Source of the DNA: Chloroflexota bacterium
GTDB taxonomy: Bacteria; Chloroflexota; Limnocylindria; Limnocylindrales; CSP1-4
Reading direction: 5' to 3'
Assembly (NCBI GenBank): GCA_021790715.1
Contig: JAJYGK010000094.1
Location: 1-28,890, forward strand
Length of the DNA: 28,890 nt
In this document: piece after piece, positions 23,230-28,890 of the stretch
How positions within the stretch are numbered: the stretch's first letter is position 1
How the letters are laid out: every line of letters begins with the position of its first letter
Program-made: the position numbers and the translations under genes
The notes under the pieces: model-generated
Database searches by the model: none
What the model was told of the DNA's origin: nothing
Seen by the model: only the letters and a program-made list of their open reading frames with translations

Positions 23230-24339
23230 ATGGGCGAACCATCGGCTTCCGGGGCGGACGCGCCGGTGGTCGGCGTTGCCGGAGCCGCGGCCGGAGCCGC
23301 GACCGGATCGCCGATCCTGGCGATCGACCTCGGGGCCACGCGGCTGCGCGCAGCGCTCGTCGGCTCCGACGGCGCCGTGCTCGCGCGCGCCGAGGAGCTC
23401 TCGGCGACGGACCGCGGGCCCGCCGCGCTGCTCGACCTGGCCGAGCGGCTGATCCGTGCCGTCTCCCGGACCACGGAACGGAACCCGGGGGATGCGCTCG
23501 TGTCGCCGGGCGCGCTGCCCGCCGCCCCGGTCGCGATCGGCATCTCGGCGATCGGGCCGGTCGATCCCGTGGCCGGCGTGATCCTGGACCCGCCCAACGC
23601 CCCCGCGCTCCGCGACGTGCCGATCGCGCCGGAGCTCGAGCGGCGCCTCGGCCTGCCGGCGTTCCTCGACCGCGACACGAACGTGGCACTGCTCGGCGAG
23701 CACGCCTTCGGGGCCGCTCGCGGTGTCGCCGACGTCGTGTATCTCACGGTGTCGACCGGGATCGGCGGCGCGGTCCTCGCGGGCGGCGCCCTGTTCCATG
23801 GGCCCGACGGCACGGCGGGCGAGCTCGGCCACCTGCTCGTGGAGCTCGACGGGCCGCCGTGCGGGTGCGGGGCGCGCGGACACCTCGAGGCGATCGCGTC
23901 CGGGGCGGGAATCGCCCGCGCGGCGAGGGAGGCCGTGCGTGCCGGCGGAGGCGGCCTCCTCGCCGCCGCCGTCGACCGGGACGGCATCGGGCGGCTGAGC
24001 GCGGTCGACGTGGCCGCCGCAGAGGAGGCCGGCGACGCCGCTGCGGCGGCGATCATGGAGCACGCGCGCCGCGCGTTCGCGGCGGCCCTGGTGGTCGTCG
24101 CGGACGTGTTCGACCCGACGCTCGTCGTCGTCGGCGGATCCGTGGCCCGCGGACAGGGCGACCGACTCCTCGACCCGGCGCGCGAGGCGGTGCGCTCGGC
24201 CGCCTTCCGAGCTCCCGGCCGCCGGCTCTCGATCGTCCCCGCAGCGCTCGGCGACGACGTCTGCCTGGTGGGGTGTCTCCCGCTCGTCCGCGAGCGGCTG
24301 GCTGTCACGGCTGCCGTCCGGGCTGAGACTCGTGCGTGA
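23230..24339 (+). CDS. ROK-family sugar kinase (glucokinase-like)
   Basis: This 369-residue protein of the ROK family has no N-terminal helix-turn-helix, so it is a kinase and not a repressor. After an Ala/Gly-rich leader the phosphate-binding AIDLGATRLRAAL lies at about 31-43, the probable catalytic Asp is in DRDTNVALLGE (about 149), followed by STGIGGAVL and ELGHLLVE. The ROK zinc motif is CGCGARGHLE (211-220): the usual third Cys is His218, which with His201, Cys211 and Cys213 could still bind zinc. It likely phosphorylates glucose or a related hexose or N-acetylhexosamine; the debranching enzyme nearby makes glucose a fair guess. A gap of 24 bases separates it from the MarP-like gene, so they may share a transcript. 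Confidence 0.87.
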   Translation: MGEPSASGADAPVVGVAGAAAGAATGSPILAIDLGATRLRAALVGSDGAVLARAEELSATDRGPAALLDLAERLIRAVSRTTERNPGDALVSPGALPAAPVAIGISAIGPVDPVAGVILDPPNAPALRDVPIAPELERRLGLPAFLDRDTNVALLGEHAFGAARGVADVVYLTVSTGIGGAVLAGGALFHGPDGTAGELGHLLVELDGPPCGCGARGHLEAIASGAGIARAAREAVRAGGGGLLAAAVDRDGIGRLSAVDVAAAEEAGDAAAAAIMEHARRAFAAALVVVADVFDPTLVVVGGSVARGQGDRLLDPAREAVRSAAFRAPGRRLSIVPAALGDDVCLVGCLPLVRERLAVTAAVRAETRA

Positions 24340-24363
24340 CGCACGCCGGCCCAGGATCGTGCC

Positions 24364-25551
24364 GTGAAGCTCGACGTCCTGGACGTGCTCCTGCTCCTGC
24401 TGATCGTGGCCGGCGCGCTGAGCGGGCTGCGGCAGGGTGCCGTCTCCCAGTCCCTCAGCCTGGTGGGCGCCGGCGTCGGGGCGATCGCGGCCGTCGCGGT
24501 GCTGCCCGAGCTGGCGGGCGCGTTCCCGACACTCGACCGGTTCCTGCGCGCCGTCCTGGTGCTCGTCTTCCTGCTCCTCGCGCTGGCCACCGGCCAGGCG
24601 TTCGGCGCCGCCGTCGCGGTCGCCGTCGTCAGGCGCATCGGGCGCACGCCGCTGGCCGGTGTCGACCGGCTGGCCGGCCTCCTGCTCGGCGCGGCGCAGG
24701 TCGTGCTGGCCGTCTGGTTCCTCGCGCCCATCCTCGCCGTCGGGCCGTCCCAGACGCTCTCGGAGCAGATCGACCACTCGACCGTCGTGATGGCGGTGCA
24801 GTCCGCGCTGCCCTCGCCGGCCCCCGTGCTCGGGCGGATACGCGCCTTCCTCGATCCGGTCGGCCTGCCGCAGGTCTTCCAGTTCCTCGAGGGGCCGGTC
24901 GGGCCGCCGGTCGCGGTCCCGAGCGACACGAGCGTCGCCGCGCTCGCCGATCGCGTGGCGCCGTCCACCGTCGAGGTGGTCGGGGATGCCTGCGGGCTGC
25001 GTCTCTCCGGGACGGGATTCGCGATCGCGCCCGGCTACATCGTGACGAACGCGCACGTGGTCGCCGGGGAGCGCGGCACGACCGCCGTGACCACGCAGTC
25101 GGGGGCCTCGGCCGGCGCGCGCGTCGTCTTCTACGACCCGGGGATGGACGTCGCCCTGCTCTATGCCCCGGGCGTCGCGGTACCGCCGCTCGCGATTGAC
25201 GCGGCGGCGCCGGCGACCGGCACGGCCGGCGTGGCACTGGGGCATCCGGGCGGAGGCGGACTCGTCGCGGTGCCGGCCGCGGTCCGCGACACGTTCACCG
25301 CGACCGGCTTCGACATCTACGGCCAGAACACCGTGACGCGGGTCGTGATCGAGATCGCCGCCGACGTGCAGGCCGGGGACAGCGGGGGCCCCTTCGTGAC
25401 CTCGAACGGGCGCGTCGCCGGCGTGGTCTTCGCCAGGGCCCGCTCCACCGCCAACGTCGGCTATGCGCTCGCGATCGGCGAGGTGCGGTCGGACGTCGCG
25501 CCGGCGATCGGGAGGACGTCGGCCGTGAGCACGGGCGCCTGCGTCCCCTGA
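24364..25551 (+). CDS. marP: MarP-like membrane serine protease (CvpA domain plus trypsin-like domain)
   Basis: This is a membrane-anchored periplasmic protease resembling Mycobacterium tuberculosis MarP (Rv3671c), which is required for acid and oxidative stress survival. The 395-residue protein has four CvpA-type hydrophobic helices in about the first 160 residues, then a chymotrypsin-like domain with triad His231 (TNAHVV), Asp262 (GMDVALL) and Ser340 (GDSGGP). MarP is nearly the same length (397) with His235, Asp264 and Ser343. Cys210 and Cys393 sit where MarP has the Cys214-Cys395 disulfide that controls activity, so the redox switch appears conserved. The start is a GTG at 24364. It converges with the LOG-family gene, with stops nine bases apart. 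Confidence 0.92.
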   Translation: MKLDVLDVLLLLLIVAGALSGLRQGAVSQSLSLVGAGVGAIAAVAVLPELAGAFPTLDRFLRAVLVLVFLLLALATGQAFGAAVAVAVVRRIGRTPLAGVDRLAGLLLGAAQVVLAVWFLAPILAVGPSQTLSEQIDHSTVVMAVQSALPSPAPVLGRIRAFLDPVGLPQVFQFLEGPVGPPVAVPSDTSVAALADRVAPSTVEVVGDACGLRLSGTGFAIAPGYIVTNAHVVAGERGTTAVTTQSGASAGARVVFYDPGMDVALLYAPGVAVPPLAIDAAAPATGTAGVALGHPGGGGLVAVPAAVRDTFTATGFDIYGQNTVTRVVIEIAADVQAGDSGGPFVTSNGRVAGVVFARARSTANVGYALAIGEVRSDVAPAIGRTSAVSTGACVP

Positions 25552-25560
25552 TCCGCGGAC

Positions 25561-26358
25561 TCAGGACTCGGGCCGCCACCCGCGCGCCGTTCCGGCCTCG
25601 TCCCGGTCGATCTCCTGGTCGTCCCCCGCGCGTGCGGATGCGCGTCGGGCGCGGGACTCGACCATCAGCGAGACGGCCTCGTCGACGTCGTCGGTCACGC
25701 GGAGCAGGCCCAGGTCGGAGGTGTCGATCTTGCCCTCCGCGCCCACCCGGCCGTGCAGCCAGTCCAGCAGGCCCTTCCAGTACGCCGTCCCGACCAGGAC
25801 CACGGGGAAGTGCTCGATCTTGTCGGTCTGCGCGAGCGTGATCGACTCGAAGAGCTCGTCGAGGGTGCCGAACCCGCCGGGGAAGATGACGAAGCCCTGC
25901 GCGTACTTCACGAACATCATCTTCCGCACGAAGAAGTAGCGGAAGCTGACCGACAGGTCCGTGTAGTCGTTGACGCGCTGCTCGTGCGGCAGCTCGATCG
26001 TGCAGCCGACCGACAGCCCGCCGCCCTGCTGCGCGCCCATGTTCGCGGCCTCCATGATCCCCGGGCCGCCGCCGGTGATCACGGTGAATCCCGCCTCCGC
26101 CAGGCCCTTCGCGAGCATCGTCGCGGCCCGGTACATGGGATCGTCCTTCGCGGTGCGTGCCGACCCGAAGACCGTGACGGCCGGGCCGAGCCGCGCGAGC
26201 GTCTCGAAGCCGCTGATGAACTCGCCCAGGATCCGCAGCGACCGCCACGCGTCCGTCTCCAGGAACGAGACGTCCTGGTACGGCCTGGTCTGCAGCAGCT
26301 TCCGGTCGGCGGTGGCGTGCGGCGGAAGCATCGACTGTGGTCCGCGTCGCTCGGTCAT
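25561..26358 (-). CDS. LOG-family Rossmann-fold protein (TIGR00730-like)
   Basis: This 265-residue protein of the LOG/lysine-decarboxylase-like family is related to cytokinin-activating phosphoribohydrolases that release a base from a nucleoside 5'-monophosphate. The nucleotide-binding loop GGGPGIMEA is at 96-104 and the family signature PGGFGTLDE at 160-168, with catalytic Arg145 (FVRKMM) and Glu168. The N-terminal VFGSARTAKDDPMY matches the long TIGR00730 type. The C-terminal 35 residues are polar and charged. The ATG at 26358 lies six bases after a TATGCT -10-like box, so the mRNA should be leaderless; a far longer open frame upstream is a shadow. The physiological substrate in bacteria is generally AMP-like. 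Confidence 0.92.
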   Translation of the reverse strand: MTERRGPQSMLPPHATADRKLLQTRPYQDVSFLETDAWRSLRILGEFISGFETLARLGPAVTVFGSARTAKDDPMYRAATMLAKGLAEAGFTVITGGGPGIMEAANMGAQQGGGLSVGCTIELPHEQRVNDYTDLSVSFRYFFVRKMMFVKYAQGFVIFPGGFGTLDELFESITLAQTDKIEHFPVVLVGTAYWKGLLDWLHGRVGAEGKIDTSDLGLLRVTDDVDEAVSLMVESRARRASARAGDDQEIDRDEAGTARGWRPES

Positions 26359-26364
26359 CCCGAG

Positions 26365-26370
26365 AGCATA
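26365..26370 (-). promoter_or_regulatory. -10 box (TATGCT) for a leaderless LOG-family mRNA
   Basis: On the minus strand TATGCT (TANNNT core) is followed by exactly six bases and then the ATG, so transcription would start at or next to the start codon. No ribosome-binding site is present. The BtuF-like gene has the same spacing. Confidence 0.55.
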
Positions 26371-26415
26371 GCGTCCGCCGGGTCCGCGAGCCTCGTCCAG
26401 CCCGTCCGGGTACCA

Positions 26416-26450
26416 CCCGCACGACGGCTGCGCGACGCCCGCACGACGGC
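26416..26450. repeat. 22-bp-period direct repeat upstream of the YHS promoter
   Basis: CCCGCACGACGGC occurs at 26416-26428 and again at 26438-26450, two helical turns apart, each followed by a base and GCG. The second copy covers the -35 region of the YHS promoter, which has no -35 match. Direct repeats in this position commonly bind an activator. No regulator gene is nearby. Confidence 0.5.
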
Positions 26451-26469
26451 CGCGGTGGTGCCCGCCCGA

Positions 26470-26475
26470 TATACT
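26470..26475 (+). promoter_or_regulatory. -10 box (TATACT) of the YHS-domain gene
   Basis: TATACT is a near-consensus -10 box 39 bases before the ATG, giving a leader of about 33 bases with a strong AAGGAGG (26503-26509). No -35 box matches at the right distance; the direct repeats upstream may substitute. Confidence 0.55.
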
Positions 26476-26514
26476 GTCCGGGAGTATCCGATCAACGGAG
26501 ACAAGGAGGCACTC

Positions 26515-26688
26515 ATGGCATCCGCAATCGATCCCGTCTGCGGGATGGAGGTCGACACCGCCACCGCGAAGTGGACCTTCGAGTACAAGGGCACCACGTA
26601 CTACTTCTGCGGCAAGGGCTGCATGCTCGAGTTCCAGGACGACCCCGAGAAGTACCTCGACCCGGACTACGCGCCGCAGGGCATGTGA
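26515..26688 (+). CDS. YHS-domain metal-binding mini-protein
   Basis: This 57-residue protein is almost entirely one YHS domain: DPVCGMEVD (6-14), then YYFCGKGCMLEF (29-40) and DPEKYLDPDY. Cys9, Cys32 and Cys36 are the usual metal-binding positions. Such domains occur in copper or heavy-metal ATPases, in metal-tolerance proteins and as free small proteins. The start is clear: AAGGAGG lies five bases upstream. A much longer open frame starting at 25753 is a shadow of the LOG gene. No metal transporter lies beside it, so its partner is not visible. A stem (26828-26845) follows in the next gap. Confidence 0.92.
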   Translation: MASAIDPVCGMEVDTATAKWTFEYKGTTYYFCGKGCMLEFQDDPEKYLDPDYAPQGM

Positions 26689-26827
26689 CCTCCTCCCCCG
26701 CCGACGTCCGGCCTCGCCACACGCGCCCGCAGGCCGCCCACGCCCCCCGCGGCGGGACCTGCCCGAAGGCCACCGTCCGCAGCGCCCGGCGGGGCGCGCG
26801 CCCGCAGGCCGACCGCCCGCACCGCCG

Positions 26828-26845
26828 ACGGCGATAAGTCGCCGT
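26828..26845 (+). repeat. Perfect stem-loop in the gap after the YHS gene
   Basis: ACGGCGA (26828-26834) and TCGCCGT (26839-26845) pair fully around TAAG. It lies 139 bases after the YHS stop and 102 bases before the next start, with no T tract. It could end the YHS transcript or be an operator for the next gene. The rest of 26689-26947 is GC-rich with short GTGAAG and GGTGAGCC repeats and no clear gene. Confidence 0.4.
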
Positions 26846-26947
26846 GAAGGCGGCGTGAAGCCACCGGTGAGCCCCTGGTGAGCCGCGAGCGATAGGCTCC
26901 CTGGACCGGCGGCTCGGGAAGGCGCCGGGTGAGGGAGGCGAGGAGCG

Positions 26948-27340
26948 ATGCGGATCCGTGCACGGGGGAGGGGGACGTCCCGGCGGGGCCCGGCCGGGCG
27001 CGTGCTGCTGATCGCGGGGGCGTGGGTCTCCGGAATCGCGGTCGTGGTGATGCTCGGCGCGTCGCGGCTCGACGCGTCTCCGCCGAGCCGCGCGGAGATC
27101 GGCGTCGGCGGACAGCGCGGCGCCGCGGGTGATGCCGTCGTCGGCCCCCGCCCGGGCGGCGCGGCCGTCGATCGGGAGATCGCCGGTCGCCGCTGGCAGA
27201 TCGACGGGGATGGCCCCGTCGACGCCGGTCTCCTGCTCGCCGGTCGCCGCTGGCAATCGTCGGGAGCCGCGGGGGCGCAGCTTGCCGGCAGCCGGTGGAT
27301 GCCCTCCGTCGGCGGGGGTTCCGGCCGCGGCCTCGGATGA
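26948..27340 (+). CDS. Small membrane-anchored or exported protein with AG(R/S)RW repeats, unknown function
   Basis: This predicted 130-residue protein starts at an ATG preceded by GGGAGG (26933-26938). The N-terminus is Arg-rich, followed by a hydrophobic segment at about 18-37, so it is probably a signal or anchor. The remainder is Gly/Ala/Asp-rich and contains three similar units: AGRRWQ at 79-84 and 98-103, and AGSRWM at 113-118. At DNA level an 18-base sequence is exactly repeated at 27181-27198 and 27238-27255, 57 bases (19 codons) apart, with a diverged third unit 45 bases (15 codons) later. Spacing in whole codons supports real coding. I recognise no family. It could also be a chance open frame in GC-rich DNA. 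Confidence 0.5.
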   Translation: MRIRARGRGTSRRGPAGRVLLIAGAWVSGIAVVVMLGASRLDASPPSRAEIGVGGQRGAAGDAVVGPRPGGAAVDREIAGRRWQIDGDGPVDAGLLLAGRRWQSSGAAGAQLAGSRWMPSVGGGSGRGLG

Positions 27341-27444
27341 GGCCCGCGCGGCCGTCGGGGTGCGTCGCGAGGCACCGGCGGAGCGGCTCCGCGTCGTAAC
27401 ATGGCGCGTGGCCGCGCTGACGGTGTTGAGACTGGGAGAACCCG

Positions 27445-27732
27445 ATGACCTACGTGATCGCCGAACCGTGCGTCGATGTGATGGACCAGGCCTGCGTCTC
27501 GGTCTGCCCCGTGGATTGCATCAAATTCGACGAGGGGGTCGACCGCACCCTCTACATCGATCCGAACGAGTGCATCGACTGCGGCGCGTGCGAGCCGGAG
27601 TGCCCGGTGAACGCCATCTTCGCGGAGGACTCCGTCCCCGCCGAGTGGACGGCGTACACGCCGCTCAACGCCCTCTGGTTCACCGACAAGGACGCCGCGC
27701 GGGCGCAGCTCGAGACGCTGAAGCCCGCCTGA
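27445..27732 (+). CDS. fdxA: 7Fe ferredoxin ([3Fe-4S][4Fe-4S], FdxA type)
   Basis: This is a small cytoplasmic electron carrier of 95 residues. The cysteine pattern matches Azotobacter-type 7Fe ferredoxins: Cys9, Cys17 and Cys21, then Cys25, with CIDCGACEPECP giving Cys43, 46, 49 and 53. In this class Cys9, 17 and 53 hold the [3Fe-4S] cluster and Cys21, 43, 46 and 49 (numbering here) the [4Fe-4S] cluster; Cys25 is the extra conserved residue after CPVD. The C-terminal half (EWTAYTPLNALWF) is the usual extension. GGGAGA precedes the ATG. A stem GCGGAG-CGG-CTCCGC (27378-27392) and a TAACAT box (27397-27402) lie upstream. Two strong hairpins follow the stop, so it is probably a single-gene transcript. 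Redox partners are not visible. Confidence 0.94.
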   Translation: MTYVIAEPCVDVMDQACVSVCPVDCIKFDEGVDRTLYIDPNECIDCGACEPECPVNAIFAEDSVPAEWTAYTPLNALWFTDKDAARAQLETLKPA

Positions 27733-27751
27733 CCGCCGCCTGATCGCGGCC

Positions 27752-27780
27752 GACCTGCCCGGCGCGGCCGGGGGCAGGTC
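27752..27780 (+). terminator. First hairpin after the ferredoxin gene
   Basis: GACCTGCCC (27752-27760) and GGGCAGGTC (27772-27780) form a perfect 9-base stem, with GGC/GCC able to extend it inside. It starts 19 bases after the ferredoxin stop. No T tract follows. Confidence 0.55.
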
Positions 27781-27796
27781 CAGGCAGACATCACGG

Positions 27797-27821
27797 GGCC
27801 CCGACGTGCGACGTCGGGGCC
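27797..27821 (+). terminator. Second hairpin after the ferredoxin gene
   Basis: GGCCCCGACGT (27797-27807) and ACGTCGGGGCC (27811-27821) form a perfect 11-base stem with a 3-base loop, the strongest hairpin I found in the window. It is followed by TCCTGCGT and not by T residues. With the first hairpin it forms a tandem terminator-like structure 41 bases before the -10 box of the next gene. Confidence 0.7.
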
Positions 27822-27861
27822 TCCTGCGTGGTACGCGGCGTGGGCGGCCGCCCCGGGCCCG

Positions 27862-27867
27862 TACACT
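27862..27867 (+). promoter_or_regulatory. -10 box (TACACT) for a leaderless BtuF-like mRNA
   Basis: TACACT matches TANNNT and is followed by exactly six bases (CGCCAG) and then the GTG at 27874. No ribosome-binding site exists in that space. This is the same geometry as the LOG-family gene. Confidence 0.55.
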
Positions 27868-27873
27868 CGCCAG

Positions 27874-28815
27874 GTGCGCATCGTTTCGCTGCTCCCCGCT
27901 GCCACGGAGATCGTCTACGCGCTCGGGCTCGGCGACGAGCTCGTGGGGCGGACGGACGCGTGCGACTATCCTCCCGACGCCGCGACCGTCCCCGTCGTCG
28001 CGCGGGTGCCGTTCCCCGAGGGCGCTGCAGCCGGCATCCTCCGGGCCGGATCCGTGGGGGCGGGATCGGCGGTGGACGCGGCGGCCGGCGGTTCGGGCCG
28101 GCTCGACGTGGCCGCGCTCCGCGTCGCCGATCCCGACCTCGTCCTCGCCGGCGAGGACGGCGGCACGCGCGGGGCGGACCGGGCGCACGTGATCGAGGCG
28201 CTCCGGTCGTGGGGCTCGGAGGCCGAGGTCGTGACGCTCGAGCCGACGTCGATCGAGGGGATCCTGCATGCCATCACCACGGTCGGGGCGATGACGTCCG
28301 CCGAGGATGAGGCCATCGGGCTCGTCGAGCTCCTGCGCGAACGGCTCGGCGCGATCGAAGCGCAGGTGCAGCGCCGCCGCGCGGACGGGATCCGGGCGCG
28401 CCGCGTGGTCGCCCTCGTGTGGCTCGACCCGCCGTACGCGAGCGGGCACTGGATCCCGGAGCAGGTGCGCCGGGCGGGAGGCTGGGACGTGATCGGCCGC
28501 GAGGGCCACCGTGCCGCCGAGACGAGCTGGCACGCGGTCATGGAGGTGGATCCCGACCAGGTCCTGCTGATGCCGTTCGGGCTCGACGCGCGGCAGGCCG
28601 CCGACGCATGGGAACGGACCGTCCGGCCCGCCGCCTGGCACGATCTCCGGGCCGCGCGCAACGGCGAGGTGTTCGCTCTCGACGCCAGGTCCTACTTCAC
28701 CCGGCCCGGGCCGCGGACGATCGAGGGGATCGCGCTGCTCGCCGAGCTGTTCGACCCCGGCGGGTTCGTGGACCAGGCGCCGACGGAGGCGTGGATCCCG
28801 CTCCGCGACGCGTGA
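27874..28815 (+). CDS. BtuF-like periplasmic-binding-fold protein lacking a signal peptide
   Basis: This 313-residue protein of the BtuF/FepB binding-protein fold (class III, rigid helix hinge) is of the kind annotated as cobalamin-binding. Landmarks are RIVSLLPAATEIVYALGLGDELVGRTDACDYP at the N-terminus (given in full only as positions 2-33), LRVADPDLVLAGED, VVALVWLDPPYASGHWIPE in the second lobe and EVFALDARSYFTRPGPR near the end. The chain begins directly with the first strand, so there is no signal peptide or lipobox. Such cytoplasmic versions are common and their role is unclear. An Ala/Gly-rich insert (about 52-75) precedes the LDVAALR helix. No BtuCD genes lie alongside. The GTG start is supported by the -10 box six bases upstream. 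Confidence 0.85.
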   Translation: MRIVSLLPAATEIVYALGLGDELVGRTDACDYPPDAATVPVVARVPFPEGAAAGILRAGSVGAGSAVDAAAGGSGRLDVAALRVADPDLVLAGEDGGTRGADRAHVIEALRSWGSEAEVVTLEPTSIEGILHAITTVGAMTSAEDEAIGLVELLRERLGAIEAQVQRRRADGIRARRVVALVWLDPPYASGHWIPEQVRRAGGWDVIGREGHRAAETSWHAVMEVDPDQVLLMPFGLDARQAADAWERTVRPAAWHDLRAARNGEVFALDARSYFTRPGPRTIEGIALLAELFDPGGFVDQAPTEAWIPLRDA

Positions 28816-28819
28816 CCCG

Positions 28820-28838
28820 GGCCGCCGCGCCGGCGGCC
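28820..28838 (+). terminator. GC-rich hairpin after the BtuF-like gene
   Basis: An 8-base perfect stem (28820-28827 with 28831-28838) around CGC starts five bases after the stop. No T tract follows. The remaining bases to the window end show nothing recognisable. Confidence 0.5.
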
Positions 28839-28890
28839 GGAGCCGGCCGGCGGAGATCATCCGGCACGGAACGCGGCTCGGTCCCGAGCC

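Noticed and set aside
20898..24968. A 1356-codon open frame on the minus strand
   Set aside because: It is antisense to the FtsH-like, ROK and MarP-like genes; low-complexity Arg/Ser/Ala product with no recognisable motif.
26359..28860. Extension of the LOG-family protein to about 1099 residues
   Set aside because: The upstream part is antisense to four plus-strand genes and compositionally shadow-like; an ATG with a leaderless-type -10 box gives the family length.

Overview
The window is very GC-rich bacterial DNA with dense genes, many GTG starts and GC-rich third positions. F420-type (luciferase-like) oxidoreductases, a MarP-like membrane serine protease, a 7Fe ferredoxin and -10 boxes placed so close to start codons that the mRNAs would be leaderless all suggest Chloroflexota (for example the Limnocylindria/Ellin6529 type) or Actinomycetota. 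No rRNA or marker gene is present, so this placement is inference. I saw no tRNA, rRNA, IS element, prophage or CRISPR array.

Region 1 (1-14353) is a catabolic island. A solute-binding lipoprotein (minus strand, running off the left edge) is divergent from a 14-gene plus-strand run with short gaps or overlaps. The run encodes a GntR/FCD regulator, an aldehyde dehydrogenase, a complete polar-amino-acid-type ABC importer (binding protein, permease, ATPase, second permease), a luciferase-like flavin/F420 oxidoreductase, a TcuA-like FAD dehydrogenase, its TcuB-like Fe-S membrane partner, three consecutive DUF3830 proteins, an F420-dependent glucose-6-phosphate-dehydrogenase-type enzyme, and a thiamine-diphosphate (ThDP) enzyme. 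The divergent gap carries two copies of a GTATGCA-N2-TGCATAC-type operator, each overlapping a predicted promoter. The set reads as uptake and oxidation of an unknown carboxylate: import, FAD dehydrogenation with electrons passed to quinone through TcuB, one or two flavin/F420 steps, ThDP-dependent 2-oxo-acid cleavage and aldehyde oxidation. The role of the DUF3830 trio is unknown. This is the best candidate for an undescribed system here.

Region 2 (14488-20666) holds an exported phosphoesterase (plus strand), facing a leftward group: a MarR regulator whose stop overlaps the start of a ClC channel/antiporter with CBS and RCK_C domains, then a glycogen-debranching-type glycosidase.

Region 3 (20907-25551, plus strand) has an FtsH-like membrane protease, a three-unit 34-bp tandem repeat, a ROK-family sugar kinase, and a MarP-like CvpA/trypsin protease with conserved triad and regulatory cysteines.

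Region 4 (25561-28815) has a LOG-family protein (minus strand), then plus-strand genes for a YHS metal-binding mini-protein, a small membrane-anchored protein with internal repeats, a 7Fe ferredoxin followed by two strong hairpins, and a BtuF-like binding protein without a signal peptide. The last 75 bases hold only a GC-rich hairpin.
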